From positions 1,429,619 to 1,493,618 of the forward strand of contig JAESIW010000180.1 of assembly GCA_016802295.1 (NCBI GenBank): a stretch of DNA of 64,000 bases, written 5' to 3'. Positions 11,801 to 26,100 of the stretch are shown here, one piece after another. The notes below the pieces were generated by a model. The model saw nothing but the letters and a program-made list of their open reading frames with translations, was not told the DNA's origin and did no database searches. This DNA comes from Brachionus rotundiformis. Taxonomy: Eukaryota > Rotifera > Eurotatoria > Ploima > Brachionidae. A program made the translations under genes and the position numbers. Each line of letters begins with the position of its first letter. Positions within the stretch are counted from its first letter, which is position 1.

Positions 11801-14800
11801 AAAAGGTGGTTGAATGGTCAAAGATATTATGACAGCAATTAAAATATTTGTTTAAAAATAGATGTAATTAGAAAACCACTTGAGACAAAAAAGAATATCG
11901 GTATTTCAACCAATATTAAAAGATCGCTTTTTAACACTTTTATTAAAAATAACAATATCATATATGTTTTGAACTCTGACATTTAAAATTTCACACATTT
12001 TTTAAATGTAAATTAGTATATATTTGAATTTTTTTAACCTTTTTATACTTGGCTTAAACTTTGATGCCAAAATTTAAATTATTTATTGATCATTTTTTGA
12101 ATACAGGTTCAAATTAATTAAAGTTCTTGAAAAATATATTTTGAGAAATTGTTGACTGTTTTGAAATTGATACTATTTATTATAACTCATAATGTTTAAG
12201 CTTTTATTTATATTGATTCATTGAGCAATTTAACGAGACAGGAAAATATATTGAAAATTAAAGTAAAATCAAGATATTTATCTTTATTTACTTAGAATAT
12301 AATTCTGTATATTTAAAGCATTATTTATAAACAAGAAAAAGATATAGCAAATAAATACTGTAGGAGCGTTTAGAAAAGGTCATATCTGAAAGGAACAATT
12401 ACAAATATTTGCTCGTTTATAAGCTTTATAGAAATTTTGCGTAATCATGACAAAAATACAATGAAAGAAAATATTTATTCTCGGTTTTAATTGATTTTTT
12501 AATTGGCTTTTTAGTACCAAATTGGCATTTCTCACTAAGTCAAAATTTCTTGGCAAACCTAGATGCTTTTTTTAAATATTTAAGTTTAATTTAAAGGCTC
12601 AAGTAATTGCTTTTTAAAATATGTAAACAAATAAATTTTAATCTCATATATTCTTAATATTCCGACAAAGTTAATAAAATATTAATTTAAGAAAAAAAAA
12701 ATGCTCGCTCTAAAAACTTCTTAAACTCTAACTCGAATCGATTAATCAAACATTCTATTAAGGTAATCAAATGAATATATTGATTTATTGGCAATAGTGG
12801 TTAGTTGGAATTTAATTTAAAAGCTAAATAGAATTAAAGCTCTTTATTCTCTTGTTTACAACATTGTACTTGGTTTATCATTAAGTAATCATTAAAGATA
12901 AAATATTATTATAAATATGTATTTTTTTAATTTTTATTCTTTTTTAAATTCATTAAGTTCTTTGTTGCTTTGTTTTTAACTTTAGATAAAAAGCACCCTA
13001 AAAAACTTATGCCTTTCTTTCAACAAATTTTGTTTCAAGATATTCCGAGATTTTTGGTTCGAATTTTCATCAATCGCAGCAAAATGCGGTATTTTATCCT
13101 TTCTTATTTTCTCAATACTCATTAAAAAACTATTTAATCAATTTAGACATGCTATCTTAAAATTATTTATATTCAAACGACTTAAATTATACATAAGTAT
13201 ATAAAAAATCCCAATAGATACTAGAGATAGAAACTAGAGTAAATAAACTTCAAGCCGAAAAATCTAATTTGAAAATGGATTAATTAAAGAAGCAAGTGAA
13301 ATTAAGTTTAATTTGTTTTTATTTTGTTTGGTTTTGTTTAATTTTAGGGTCCGGTTTAGATTTTTTACTAGTTTAAAATTGAGTCAATAATTTTTTGAAA
13401 ATTTGGAAATTTTAAGTCTTCGAATATTTCACCAGAAGCAAATTTAAAATTTGTTTGAAAAAAGATTTTTTTTGCGAATTTGTATTCTTAATAAAAGGTT
13501 ATATGATATTGTTTTATGTAATAGTTTATAAGCATCCAGAAAAGTGCTCTATAATACGAAGAAAATTTTAGATTAATTTAATTTGTGCGAGTTATTTAAA
13601 AAAAAAGAACAGACTTTGAAAATTTTAATGTTAATAGAAAAATAATTAATTTTTTTTGTTTGATTTTTAATGCAATAGAGATAATTTTAATGAAGCTAAA
13701 TGTTTTTGAAATTTGCTAAACGAATGTTCAAAAATTTATCTATTCAAATTAGTTTTTTATTTCTAAAACAAATTATTTTTAAGATTATGCAACTTGTTTT
13801 TGTTTCATTAATACTTAAACTATACAAAATTTGTTTTTTAAAAATTTTGAATTTAAACTTTTTTTTTGTTTAATTTTTTTTCTGCTCAAGTTTAAATTAA
13901 AAGCTAATCTTAAGCTTATTAAAGGTTTTTTGAAAAAATAATTTGATAATTTCATTTCTTTAAGACGCTTAGCTAAGTGTGTTGCTTTTCCAACACCAAT
14001 TATCATCCAAGTACCCATAGCCACTTTTGTTATTTTTTAAAATTTGTATAAATCTTGAATTTGAATGGCATAAACACTTTTTATTCTTCAAACCTTTGTT
14101 TTCTGGCGTGCTTTAATAGTTCGCTTTTTTCAAGTCGCCGAGCAGGTTCAAATTCAATTAAAGATTTTTGAAGTGAAATTTTATTTGAAAAATTTAAATT
14201 AATTTTGATTTATCCTTAATGAAGAGAAAAGTAACCCTTTACATTTAGCTTAGTTAATTTTATCTAGCTTCAAAGTAGTTCTACGGGTTCTTTATACCAG
14301 AGGCACCCGTTGTTTTCAATATTTATACAAATCATGATCTTATCAGATTAGTTTAAACGAACTGAACATTTAGACAACTAAATCAATAGGTATTATCAGC
14401 AAGGAATATTCCCATGCTAATCACTATCTTAAATGATGAGCAAAAGAAAACAATTTTGATCCGACCTGGTGAGGAAGTTTTTCGACTACTACTTGTATGG
14501 CACTCTATTTTCTGGTATCTTAGGGTATAATTTTGGCTTTGTTTTGGATGGATTCTGATTAAGCGCAATTAAAACTGATCGACCTTATTGTTTTTAATTT
14601 CAGATTAGCTGTGAATTCTTATCTAGTTGAGGAAATAATTTAATTTGGATTTTTTTTATTTTAGATAAAGAAAAAATGCCTGTTAAATCTTAATTTTTTG
14701 TTATAGGGCGGAATAATTGGAAAAATATTTTCGATCTAAAACTGGTATGTTTATTCAATTGGGAAAATTTTTGAATTTTAAGTTCTGTTGTGTGTATGTT

Positions 14801-17101
14801 TTTTTTTTAGTTTTAGTTATTCCAATTCTTCAAGTTTTAAATGTTTTTTTTTCTTCCATGGTTTCCAGCGTTCAGAAAGAAACCATTTGAATGCTAATCT
14901 TAACAATTGATCAGGTACTTTTTCCTATCACATACAGCAAGGTTTTTTATTTTTAATGAAGTCTCATAAAGTACGCATCAAGTAAATTGTCTGAAAAATA
15001 TACATTAATGATAAAAAATTAAAAAATTATTTTAATTTGTTTTCATTCTAAATCTAACTGAACCGAGATAATTTTTTTTCTGGACTAAAAAATAAAATTA
15101 ATTATTTGCTTGATTAAAATTTTATTAAAAATTTGAAAGTGAGCGATTTTTATAAATGATTAATTTTATGGAAAGTTTTAATGACATTTCGTGAACACTG
15201 GTCCTTAGAGGAACCAGCGTATAATCTTATTTTAATACTTGTGATCTTATGAACGCTTTAGATTAATCAAAAAAGAATTAATTATAAGATAAACGTGGTG
15301 CGTTCTGTCAAAATCAAATTCGAAATTCCAAGAGATCTAATTTCTCACTTGGATCCAAAAATCTGCAAATTAAAGCTTAATTAAATTTTTGGATTATCAT
15401 TATTATTAGAAAAAACGCGAATAATTAAAGATAATTTTTAGGATTTTTTCAAAGTTGAATATTATTCAAAATTCAATGCGTTTTTAATTTTAATTAAGAT
15501 AATAGATATTTTTTTACTAATAAAATTTATTGCCTAGAAATATAAATGTTATTTTCATGTTAATGTTTTATTACCTGTCGGTTATTCATTGAAGATAAGT
15601 ATTAACACATTTAGTGATTTTTATCTTTTTATTATTTTGTTTTTTTTTCAATATCTTAAACAAAATTAGATTTTAGTTTATTTTAACTTTGCGGATGTAA
15701 TGATAACAAAAGAGTTTAGATACAAAATTAACAAGGTATTTCAAGGGTCCATTTGAAGTTGTTGCCACTTGTCAGAAATCATAAAAATTAACAATAAAAG
15801 CTAACGTAACAAATTTCGATTATTGACCTTAAATTTGGACTTAAGATTGTCATTCAAGCTTATCCTTGAGGAATTTGGAGCTAATTGAAGTTTTTTTAAC
15901 ATTTTTTGTTTTGAATGACCACTCTTGAGATATCCGTAGACCTATTCAATTAAAGCAATCATTTTGAATAGGTTAAAAACTTAAAACTTTTTTACTATTC
16001 AAGTAAAATTTTAATTTTAATTTTAAATAGAAACCTAATCTTCATATGACTAATACAGATTATTTCTTATAACAAAAAATTAATTTAAATTATGCAAATG
16101 ACAGTACCTTGAAGCCTAGTTTTTGTTAGTAAAATTTGTCAAGGCGTTTTCAAAAAAATTCAAAAAGATAAAATCAGTTTTTAAAATAGATAGAGGTTGG
16201 CCTGCAGCGTTTGATCGACAGGTCCTGCCAGGATTTCAATTAGAAAAGTATTCAAAAATATTTTCAATTAATTAACTATTCGTAGTTCTAGCCTACTCAG
16301 GTCTATTTCTCCATTTAGGATATTTGTTATCAAAATAAACAAGACTTTGTTAATCAAATATATACAAATTTAAACTGAATATTTAAAAATAAAAATTTTA
16401 CATAATTAGGCAAATTTTTTTGGATTTGTAGCCAAGCTTTTTCAATATTTTTAACTATGAATGAATTTAAAAAAAAAACAATTAATCAAGTCAAGTAAAA
16501 GATACTTTGTTTAGTTGAATGGAAAAATTAAAAAAAAAGAAAAATAGAGGAAAATCTTAAGTTGGCTTGAGTTCGATTTGTATGTCAGTTGATGTTTATG
16601 TTTTTATTAAAATGTGTGTTTTTAATCCCTTTAAAAACACGTACATTGTTTTTAGTATTTTGGTTTTGAATTAAATTAGGCTAGGTTAAAACCAGACCAG
16701 ATTTTGTCCAGGTCAAATATTGTTTATCCACACTAATGAAGTTATGGCAAAGACGAACGCGGTGCGGAACAGCACTATACGCCCAGTCAACGCCTTAATT
16801 GCCTATTGATTTTTAATTTTACATGTTGACTCAAGGCATTGGGTTTCATTGAAAACTGGTGCTCTCATATCTACTCTTAAAACTTGATATTTATAAAATC
16901 TCTTATCAAATATAAACGAAACTAATTATTTTTTTAGATGGAAAAATCATGACGGTTCGACATTCATTAGCTATTTCGTTTCATAAGATTTGCCAAGGAA
17001 TTTTGGCTTAAAAAGTTAAATGAGCTTTTTTTAATTAAACATATCATTAATTTTACCAAAACATTAGCTTCTGATAAATTGTTTTTTAATTAAACGCTAC
17101 A
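8885..17101. other. Gene-poor spacer between head-to-head Par-3 genes
   Basis: About 8.2 kb of AT-rich sequence with no protein I can recognise. It must hold the upstream region of both Par-3 genes and perhaps non-coding or short 5' exons. Small open frames with somewhat higher GC occur: 14414-14530 (+, 38 codons, vaguely CR1-like start), 13122-12982 (-, 46 codons), about 14190-14090 (-, frame ending RKQRFEE) and 16744-16809 (+, about 20 codons). None is supported well enough to be called a gene. Confidence 0.5.
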
Positions 17102-20100
17102 ATGAAAGTAACAATTTGTTTTGACGATGTTAAAATTATAGTACCATGCGGTAACCAAACAAATGAGGAAGATAAAATAAATAACAATAATCTTAAAGTG
17201 GGCGATGTGATTGAAAACGCCATTCTACGGTACAAAAAAGCAACTGGAAAGGTAAATAGTTACTTAATGATATTTGATTGTTATTTTGCTAAATAATATA
17301 TTAATCAAAAATGCTTAGAAAATAAAAAATTTATTTAAAGTCACATTCTCATGATCAAAATTTTAAATTAAAAATGTTTTGTTAAGTTTATTTTGTAATT
17401 TAAATTGTTTAAAAAAACAAAAACAAGATTTTTGATATTCATGTCTTTTCTGCTAAAGTTATTCGATGTAGAGATTTTATAATACTAATTTTTATTGTTT
17501 GGAAAAAAAAAATTTTCCGGGACAGTTCAGAATGGATTTTCATCCTTCTTCTCAGCCCAACGTTTGATTTAAAAAAAAATTTTTAAAAATATAAATAATA
17601 AATGATCATACTAATGGAAAAGTTATAATAGACATAATTTTGCTTTATTACAAGGAAATTAAAGAGGAATTTACAGATTTTATCTTTGAACAAATCTAAA
17701 AAAAGAAGGAATTTTTTGAAACATGATTCTAATTTTATCATGATACTCTAAGTTGGTCACGGCTTTTTTGACTAGGTGCATTTAAATAAATCTCTAAATC
17801 TCCCAAATGATTTAATAGTCAGATAGAACAAACTAAAAAGCCTAACTTTGAAAAAATTGTTTATTCAAAGGTTATACAAATTTAATTTTTCTCTGATATT
17901 TTATCCGAATGCCTTAAATATTTGGCCTTGTAATTGACCGACTAAAGCAGATTGATATTTTAAAACATGAAAGATAAATTATAAAAATAAACTTGATTAA
18001 TACTGGAAATATTCTCATTGTAAGCATCTTGGAGTCTATTCTAAAATATGTTTTGCCTGCTGGTCAATTTTAAAGCTTGCTAAAATCAATCTAGATAAGA
18101 GAACATTTGAAGAATGTAAACTGATATTTGAGGCATGAGTTTATTTTAAATTATCAATCTTTGAGAAAAATTTAATTCTGTTTGATAAGTATCAATCACC
18201 TGGAATATTGTGGTAGGATACTTTCAATCAAATTATGGCGTGTTCATTAGTTTGATTTATCACGGATAAATCAAACAAACTCCAGTAATTTAAGATTTTA
18301 TATTTGTTTAAGTAGACCTGTATCAAAAGTTATGTTCTGTATAATTTTTTTCTAAGCTTGCAGATTTAAATATTTGATTTTACAATAAATCTAATATTTA
18401 TCATACGACTGTAATTTTTATTTTTGATATTCGATAGCCTTTAGTTGAGCTTTAGTTTCTCAAATTTCTGTTAGTTTAACTCGAAAACTTTCTAAAATCT
18501 TGGTTAATTTAATCTAAATAGCACTAATCGTTGTCTTTTAGTATAAAGTCAAAATTTGCTTAAAATTTAAACTCATTCGTACAAATAATTTTTTTAAATT
18601 TTAATTAATTTTTCTATAAATCATTAGAAAAAGTTAATTTTTGCCTCCTATGGCTAAATTTGTAAATTATTTTCAAGTTATAAAAGTTTCCAGATTTTTT
18701 ATTTATTTTTTCTATCTTAAAACTTGATATCAGGTTTATAAAAAAGTCTATAAGCCAACAAAAAATTTTTTTTTGGATGTTCGATAACAATATTTTATCT
18801 GTGTTTAAATAACGAGATAAAAAAATTAATTTTTAAGAAAATAATTGTTAATTTAAAATTAAAATTTGATCATTAACAAGAAAAGGTTAATCTTAAATCA
18901 TAATTTTCAAATTATGGATCGCAAAAAATTATTTTAAAAAAATAGGAAAATATAAAAATTATGTCTTTATTAATTGTGAAAGTTTTAAATTAGATATTGA
19001 TCCAAGTGAGTAATACAATTGGACCAGTTTAATCTATTACCTAAAAATCATAATATTTGCTAGTATTTTGGTTTAAATTTGTTTTAGCCCTATTATGTCA
19101 TTGTAGATATAAATAAATATAAATAAATAATACAAGATATTTATAATTGGCTCATATTTTGTTCTAGGTACCAATATTAAAACTAATTTTAAATAAATCG
19201 ACTATTAATATTAATATTAAGATAAATTAATTTTTTAGACTCATATTATAAGTTATAAGTTATCTTCATTCTCAAAAAGGTTAGTAAAATAAATTGCTCA
19301 GACCAAGCAGAATTAAAAATAAGTTTGAATTTTTAAATATCAACACGAAAATTGAATTAAGTTTTGTTTTTCTATATATTTTCTAGTGCTCATGTATTTA
19401 ATGGAACGTTTAGAAGCAGACGTTCAAAACTATTTTGATTTATTCAGATTCTATCTAAAAAAAAATTTGACCTGAAAATAAATTAATTTTTTTTTAATTT
19501 AATAAAGTCGAATACTTGTGTTATTAAAGTACTTAATTTACAAACAATACGTGACGGTGGTATTCTGGACCCTGACGACTACATACGAGACGTGGTCGAA
19601 GACAAAGAATTGGTAAACTCTTTTTGGTAGAGGAAATTTTATCTCATTTTTTTTTCAATACTTAGTTATCAGCTATTTATGAAGAATATCAAAACGGAGT
19701 TGCGGTATCGACCAAAAAGCCAACTTCAAACCAGCAGAACACAGATTCAAATATAATGCCCATTCAAGTTAATTGCAGCAAGCAGAATAGCCTGGAAAAC
19801 ACCTGTTTCGGTAATGGACACTTGGCAGGCAACCTCAAAAATTTCAAAGCACCATTTGCCAGCCAGATTGCCAATCAAATGGATAACTATGGATACATTC
19901 AAAAGAATCAAGTTTTAGTCTCCAAGACCGATGTAAATAAACCTAGCAAACCAAGTGAGTAGTTAATTTTTTTGGTCATAAAGTATTTATTTAAATAATT
20001 ATAATCTCAAAAATAAACCAAGTAAATAAAATCTGGCCTCGCTTGGATAAAGATAATTCAATAACTTAGATAAAAATGATAACATATAATTTTCTCAATT

Positions 20101-23100
20101 TTTATCAAACACTATTTTTAGTTTTACATATTGGAAAAATATATTTCTAGAAATTCCATTAATTAAATAAAATTTAAATTCGCTTTATCAGTGGAAAAAA
20201 ATAATTCAAAATGAAGCTCTAAATTGGGTTAAGCAAATTTTTTTCTTATTTATAATTTTCATTGTTTCTAATCAAAAACTGACAAGCTTAATAAGAAATC
20301 GAGCATTTATTTTATACTTATAAAACTTTTTTTCTCATAATTGGCTGATCGTTTTTCTCTGAATGCTACCTATCGATCAAGCTGGAAAATTATTTCCACT
20401 TTTTTTTATATTAAAACCAAAAACAAATAAAAAATAAAAAAATTGATTTATTTTTGGTTTCCAAATATCGGTATTGCGCATTTAAATCCATTTCTTTATT
20501 AACTGATTATTTGGACATAAATTAAAATTGTATTTTTCATTTTATTTTATTATTTTTTTTAAATTAATAGAAAAATAATAAGCTGAAATAATTAAGATTT
20601 GTTTATTTAGGCTTTATTGAGGATCAAAAACTTCCTAAAAATCTCTGGTATTGCCACAAAGCTATGCCACTTTAGAACGCTTGGTTTGATTCAAACCGAC
20701 TTAACAATATTACCAAAATTCTAATAAGAAAATAAATTAGTCATTGTATCCATCATTTAAAAACGCATTAGCTTTGGCTTCAAATTGAATTATTTACGGT
20801 AATTTAACATATAAAACTAATATTATATACAAAAAATGGGCGGGCTAATTGTTATTTACCTGAACAATAGATTTTTCATTTAAATTTACCTGGTCAAATG
20901 AGATAAAACTCGTCCATTAAGACTTGGTGTGTTCACTCATAAAATCTCTTTACCTTAATACCCACAAAATTCGTATATTTTCTATTTGTACAACACATAA
21001 CTATTTTTCATATTTCTTCCTTGTACCTTTTTTAGTCTAGTTTAGATATAAAGAGCTCAATCCAAGTCGCTCTACTACATACAAAAGCTTGACTTAAAGA
21101 TTTAATTTTTTTTTTTAAATTATAATATTTTTTCATAAATTTCATATTTTTTTTTATTTTTTGTAAGGTAATTTACGAGTCAAGAGCGGCAGCGAATCAT
21201 GTATATACAATAACATTTTGAAGCCGAATGCGCCAAATTTATCGCTCATAACAGTGAACACGCCAAATTTGAACCAAGCACCAAGCAAAAACATGCCAGA
21301 CACGGACACCAACTACTTCAGCCGGGTCAACACAAACCGGCAATCGATTGTCAAAAATGACAATGGTCTTTGGGCCAATTCGGTTCATTCCGATGACTAT
21401 GCCGATATTTTTACCATTACCCTCAACAATGAAAACAGTCCAGCACAAACACCTAGACCGCTTGGTATACATGTGATTCCCTCTCATGATTCCAATACTC
21501 AAAAGTAAGCCCAATTGTATCCAGTTGAATCAATCCAATTTGGCATATTTCTTAGCCATTCTAATTATTCCTGATATTTGATGATTATTGTTAATTAAAA
21601 TTTTGCAGGTTGTAGTTGTGTGTCAGCTATTTGGTTGGGAAAATAATCTCTATTTTTTAAAGGCTGAAAATAATTAATATTACGTAATTAAGCGTGATAA
21701 GACTCTAAATTCACCTAACTATCACCGCATAATAATTAAGAAAAATATTAATTTACAAAACATTTTTTAGATAAAACTTGAAAATCATTTCGTATATAAA
21801 TTTTATCTGTAAATTGTTAAAATGAAAGTTAGATGTGTAATCTTTTGACATTTTTGTTTAACATTTATACTTGTAAGCTCAAGAAGATAAGATTTTTTCT
21901 CTTATAAACAAAATGTTAAGTGGTTCAAATATTTAATGCATTTAGATTAGAAATAGGAAGCCTAGACCAAAAAGTTAATATTAAAAGATTTTGAAATTGT
22001 GAGCAGATTTAACTATTAAAATCTATTTTAATAAAGTAAGAATTTTCACGGAATATAAAAGGTTTAACTTTTAAATGGGACATTAACTTCTTTATGACTA
22101 ATTTGCTTTAAATGCAGGCTTATAGAAGTAAAATAAAATCAATTTTTATATAAAACCTGAGCTATGGAAAGAAAGGTTACTTGTCATTTCATACCTGAAA
22201 TCGACTTTAATAAATTTTTTCTATAAACTAGTTATGACATTTCTCTTTTAACTAATTTCTTATAAAAAATATTCAGGTTTAAAAATTTCAGTATGTACTT
22301 ATTGGTATTTTTCACTGATCTTTACCAAGATCGACTTTATATTTTACATTTTTTTCCAAACAGATTATTTTCTTTGCCAAAAATAACTACCATGTCAACA
22401 ATGTTAAGTTACTATTTCGCAAAAATTAAACTAAGATTTCAATTATTTAATTTTTTTAGGTTAGATTTCTTTGATGAAACCAACAAAAAATTTGTCCAAT
22501 ATTCGGGCATTTAGACTTTTTTGCCTAATTCTTTTAAAATTATATGTCTTGTTAGTTTAACTAGAATTAAAAAAGTATTTTTTGAACAAAAAAATATTAT
22601 GTTAAGAAAAATATTTGCCCTATATTAAACAAAAAAGTTCTTGAGATGATTTGGAACAAATGAAAAGGCTTTCTTTTTTATGCTAGACTTGAATACTGAG
22701 AATAAAAATTAGAATTTTAAAAGTTTATTTCATTTACAAATTTAAAATTTATAATAAAATCAAAAAAGCTATTTTTTAAAAGTTGTATAAAAATGTACCA
22801 TAAATTTTAGGTTTTTACACCACATCGAAATTTTTAAATTCGAATTAGACCAAATACTGTTTGATTTGTTATTTGATAAACAAACAAATACCAATGTTCA
22901 GTCAAGACCGGTCATAAATCTAGTTCAAATTTATTTTGGTCTTAGCGTAATACATATAAAGTAATTGAATGACTTAAACCCGAACTTAGACCACCACTAG
23001 AGCTTTACCTTACCGCTGCTTAACTGCGCTTTTATCTGGAATCCATTTACCAATGTTAAATTTTTTGTTTTAAGGGACTCGGGTTTGATCATTCAGAGAA

Positions 23101-26100
23101 TAGAGCCAAACGGCCGAGTTCACAAAGACGGTCGGCTTCAGATTGGAGACCGCATCATTGAAATAAACAGACAAAACCTGGTCGACACAGACTTTATTGA
23201 GTGCCAAGAAATGCTACGTGAAGCAATTGTGGCTTCAAATGCCGATTCCCGAGTTCTCGAGCTCAAAGTAGCTCGACTAAAGCCAAACGAACAAACACCA
23301 GATGACAAAGAAAACACTGATGAGATTAAAAATTTTAATACAACTTCGACCAATTTAAATGTAATGAACACCAAGAAATTGGGCAAAAAAGTCACTGTCC
23401 AATTAGTTAAAGGCCCACAAGGCCTTGGCTTTAAGCTAGCGGCCAGAGATAACTGCACTCCGGGAGAATATAGTCCAATTTATATAAAAAACATTTTGCC
23501 AAAAGGAGCGGCAGTTACCGATGGTCGTTTGCAACGAGGTGACCGCCTCTTGGAAGTAAATCAAATCGACATGACCCAAAAGACACTTCACGAAGCGGTG
23601 AACATTCTGCGCAACACCAAACTTGGTGATTGTGTCGAAATAGTGGTGTCACGCCAAGTGATGCCCGTGGCCAATTATGGTCTGCCCAGAGAGCTCAATG
23701 AGCCAAATAGTGATGAGATAAAATGTGATGATAAAACATTACCCAAACGGGAACTTCTTACTTTTGAAATTGCCCTCAATGACACTGGTTCGGCTGGTCT
23801 TGGAGTAAGTGTCAAAGGCAAAACAAAGCGACTAGAAGACTCGGAAAATTCTGTCGATTTGGGAATTTTTGTCAAGACTGTTATCAACGGTGGTGCAGCC
23901 AGCAAAGACGGAAGACTGAGAGCAAACGACCAACTCATTAATATAAATGGTTTTTCTTTGCTTGGCAAATCGAATGAAGAAGCCATGCTAATTTTGAGAG
24001 AGGCAATGCAGGTAGAGAGCAGACCTGGTCACATAGAGCTTACTGTGTCCAGAAAACTGAAGCCCGAGATCAAACCAGACGAGAGAGAGGAATCAAGACA
24101 ATTTGTCAAGATAATTTCGCACAATAATCGCAAAATGGACGAGCTCGAAGAGGAAAGGGCGCCTAGATTCAACAGAGATGCGCCCAATAGACGAAGTATG
24201 TCCGAGAAGCGGCTCAAACTCGGCCCTGTGCCGGCCAATTTTCAAACCAGGCGAAACCAGTCCATTGACCCAAAACGCTCTCAAACAATCCAAGGCATTT
24301 CATCCATTGCCAACAACAATTTTCACCAAGACTCAATGGATTCAGAAGAAAGCAAAATTCCAAGTAAGTTCTGGTTTTATTTCAAACTCATCTTTCCATA
24401 GGGTTAGGCAGAATAAAATTTGATTTCCAGGATCTACAACATGTTCAGCATCAATATCATCTATGAGTAATTACACTTATAATTCAAGTCACGAGACAGA
24501 GCCTCGGCCTATTGAGCCTAAGATAAAAAAAAATTTTTGCATACCCATAGCTTGTAAGAGTTCGAGACTAAGGTACAAAAAGCCTTTGGACCGCCGAGTG
24601 AGGTCAAGTACTTCATCGGCTCAGTCCATTTCGCTAACTTTATCCGACTCGTCGGGCTCAAAGTCACCCGAGAACCGGCACCAATTCATCGAATCGCTCA
24701 CATACTCTAAGCTAAAACCCATTGAGTACTTAGCCGAAGACTTCAGTGATTTCAGTAGGAGATCAAGTGACCAGGAAGAGAACGGCTCGAACAAACCACC
24801 AAAGCCAAAGTCTTGTTTTAATATTAAACTCTTGAAAAGTTCCTATGGTTAGACCAATTTTTTTAGCTTTCAAGTGTGTTCTAGGTTGTGTCCTTGGTAT
24901 TGATATTGCCTGATTTGTTCCCATTTTTTTTTATTTTGTTTGTCAAAAAAATAAAAAATAAAAAAAATATATTTTTATTAATTTTATTTTTTTTCAGAGC
25001 AAAATTTGATTGTTCAAGACCAGATGGACGAGAACACACCGTATTATACCGAGGTTAAGACCAGAAAGTCGACCTCGATGGAATCATTGCCGCAAAATGG
25101 CACTGAAACAAGGCCCAAGCAGCCAAAAGTGGTCAACATTCACAACAAATTTGGCACTGTAAGTGGTGCCAGTGTTCAAAACAGACCCTCTGTGCTGCCT
25201 AAAGAATCTGCGAAGGACTCAGACGTGGGGGTGAACCGGTTCCGTGCTGTCAATAGAAGCTTCAGGACTGCGGTTGACAAATCCCTTGATGTGCCTGCTC
25301 AATCAAATGGTAAGTTATTTTTGACTAAAAAATCACATGTCCGAAATTCATTGAAAACAGTTCCCAGACAACCTGAAGGATTTGTCAAACGATTAATTCA
25401 CAATTTTAACATGCTTGAGTCGAACGTTCCAAGCCGTAAGGCCTCGGTTCTTGTTCCCAAGCGAGAGGGTATTTTTTCAAATTTTAAGATAATAAGCTCA
25501 AATAACCTCATTTAATATTATTAATTTAAATTTAATAAGAAAAATTTTGTTTATATATTTTTATTAATTAAGAAATTCCTATCACCTTTGATGAGCCAAA
25601 AAAGTGCGAAAACCGAAAACTAGTGGATACAATCAAGAGCAAGGATACCAAAAGCTTGATTGGAAAATTTCAGAATTTGTTCAAGTCCAATTCAGCCAAG
25701 AAAAACTCGACTGAAGATGTAAGCCACTCTTCAAGTGGAAAGCCAGGTGTCGAATTGGTTAACTTTCACAAAATTGACTCGAACCAAAAGTTGGTTCAAT
25801 CTGTAAAGTCGTCACCAAATCAAAACATTAACAAATTGCCAAATGATGTAAGTCTTCTCATTTCTCATTCACTTTTTTATCACTTTTTACAAAAAATTTT
25901 TACACTTCTTTTTCAAACTAACTTTTATTCACGAACAAGAGCAATTTTTTGGAATTTCGACAAAATTTTTTGGGCTATAGTGCCCAAAACCATAAACCAT
26001 GTCAGCTCTTAAGATTAAAATGTAAAAAAGTTATTAAAAATTCAAGCCGAATTAAAAAACTTAAAATTTAAATTTATAAGTTTTAATTTTTAATTTTTAA

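Noticed and set aside
13815..14024. A 69-codon minus-strand frame (GTWMIIGVGKATHLAKRL) and the open stretch ending RKQRFEE at about 14090-14190
   Set aside because: No recognisable domain and no consistent exon chain linking them to each other or to Par-3, so they are not called as genes.
12095..14190. Weak similarity between about 12100-12145 and 14144-14190 (both near CAGGTTCAAATT)
   Set aside because: Too short and too AT-rich to separate from chance by eye.
23138..24293. Minus-strand open frames of 66-106 codons opposite plus Par-3 exon 5
   Set aside because: Antisense shadows of PDZ2, PDZ3 and the linker; the sense frame matches Par-3 throughout.
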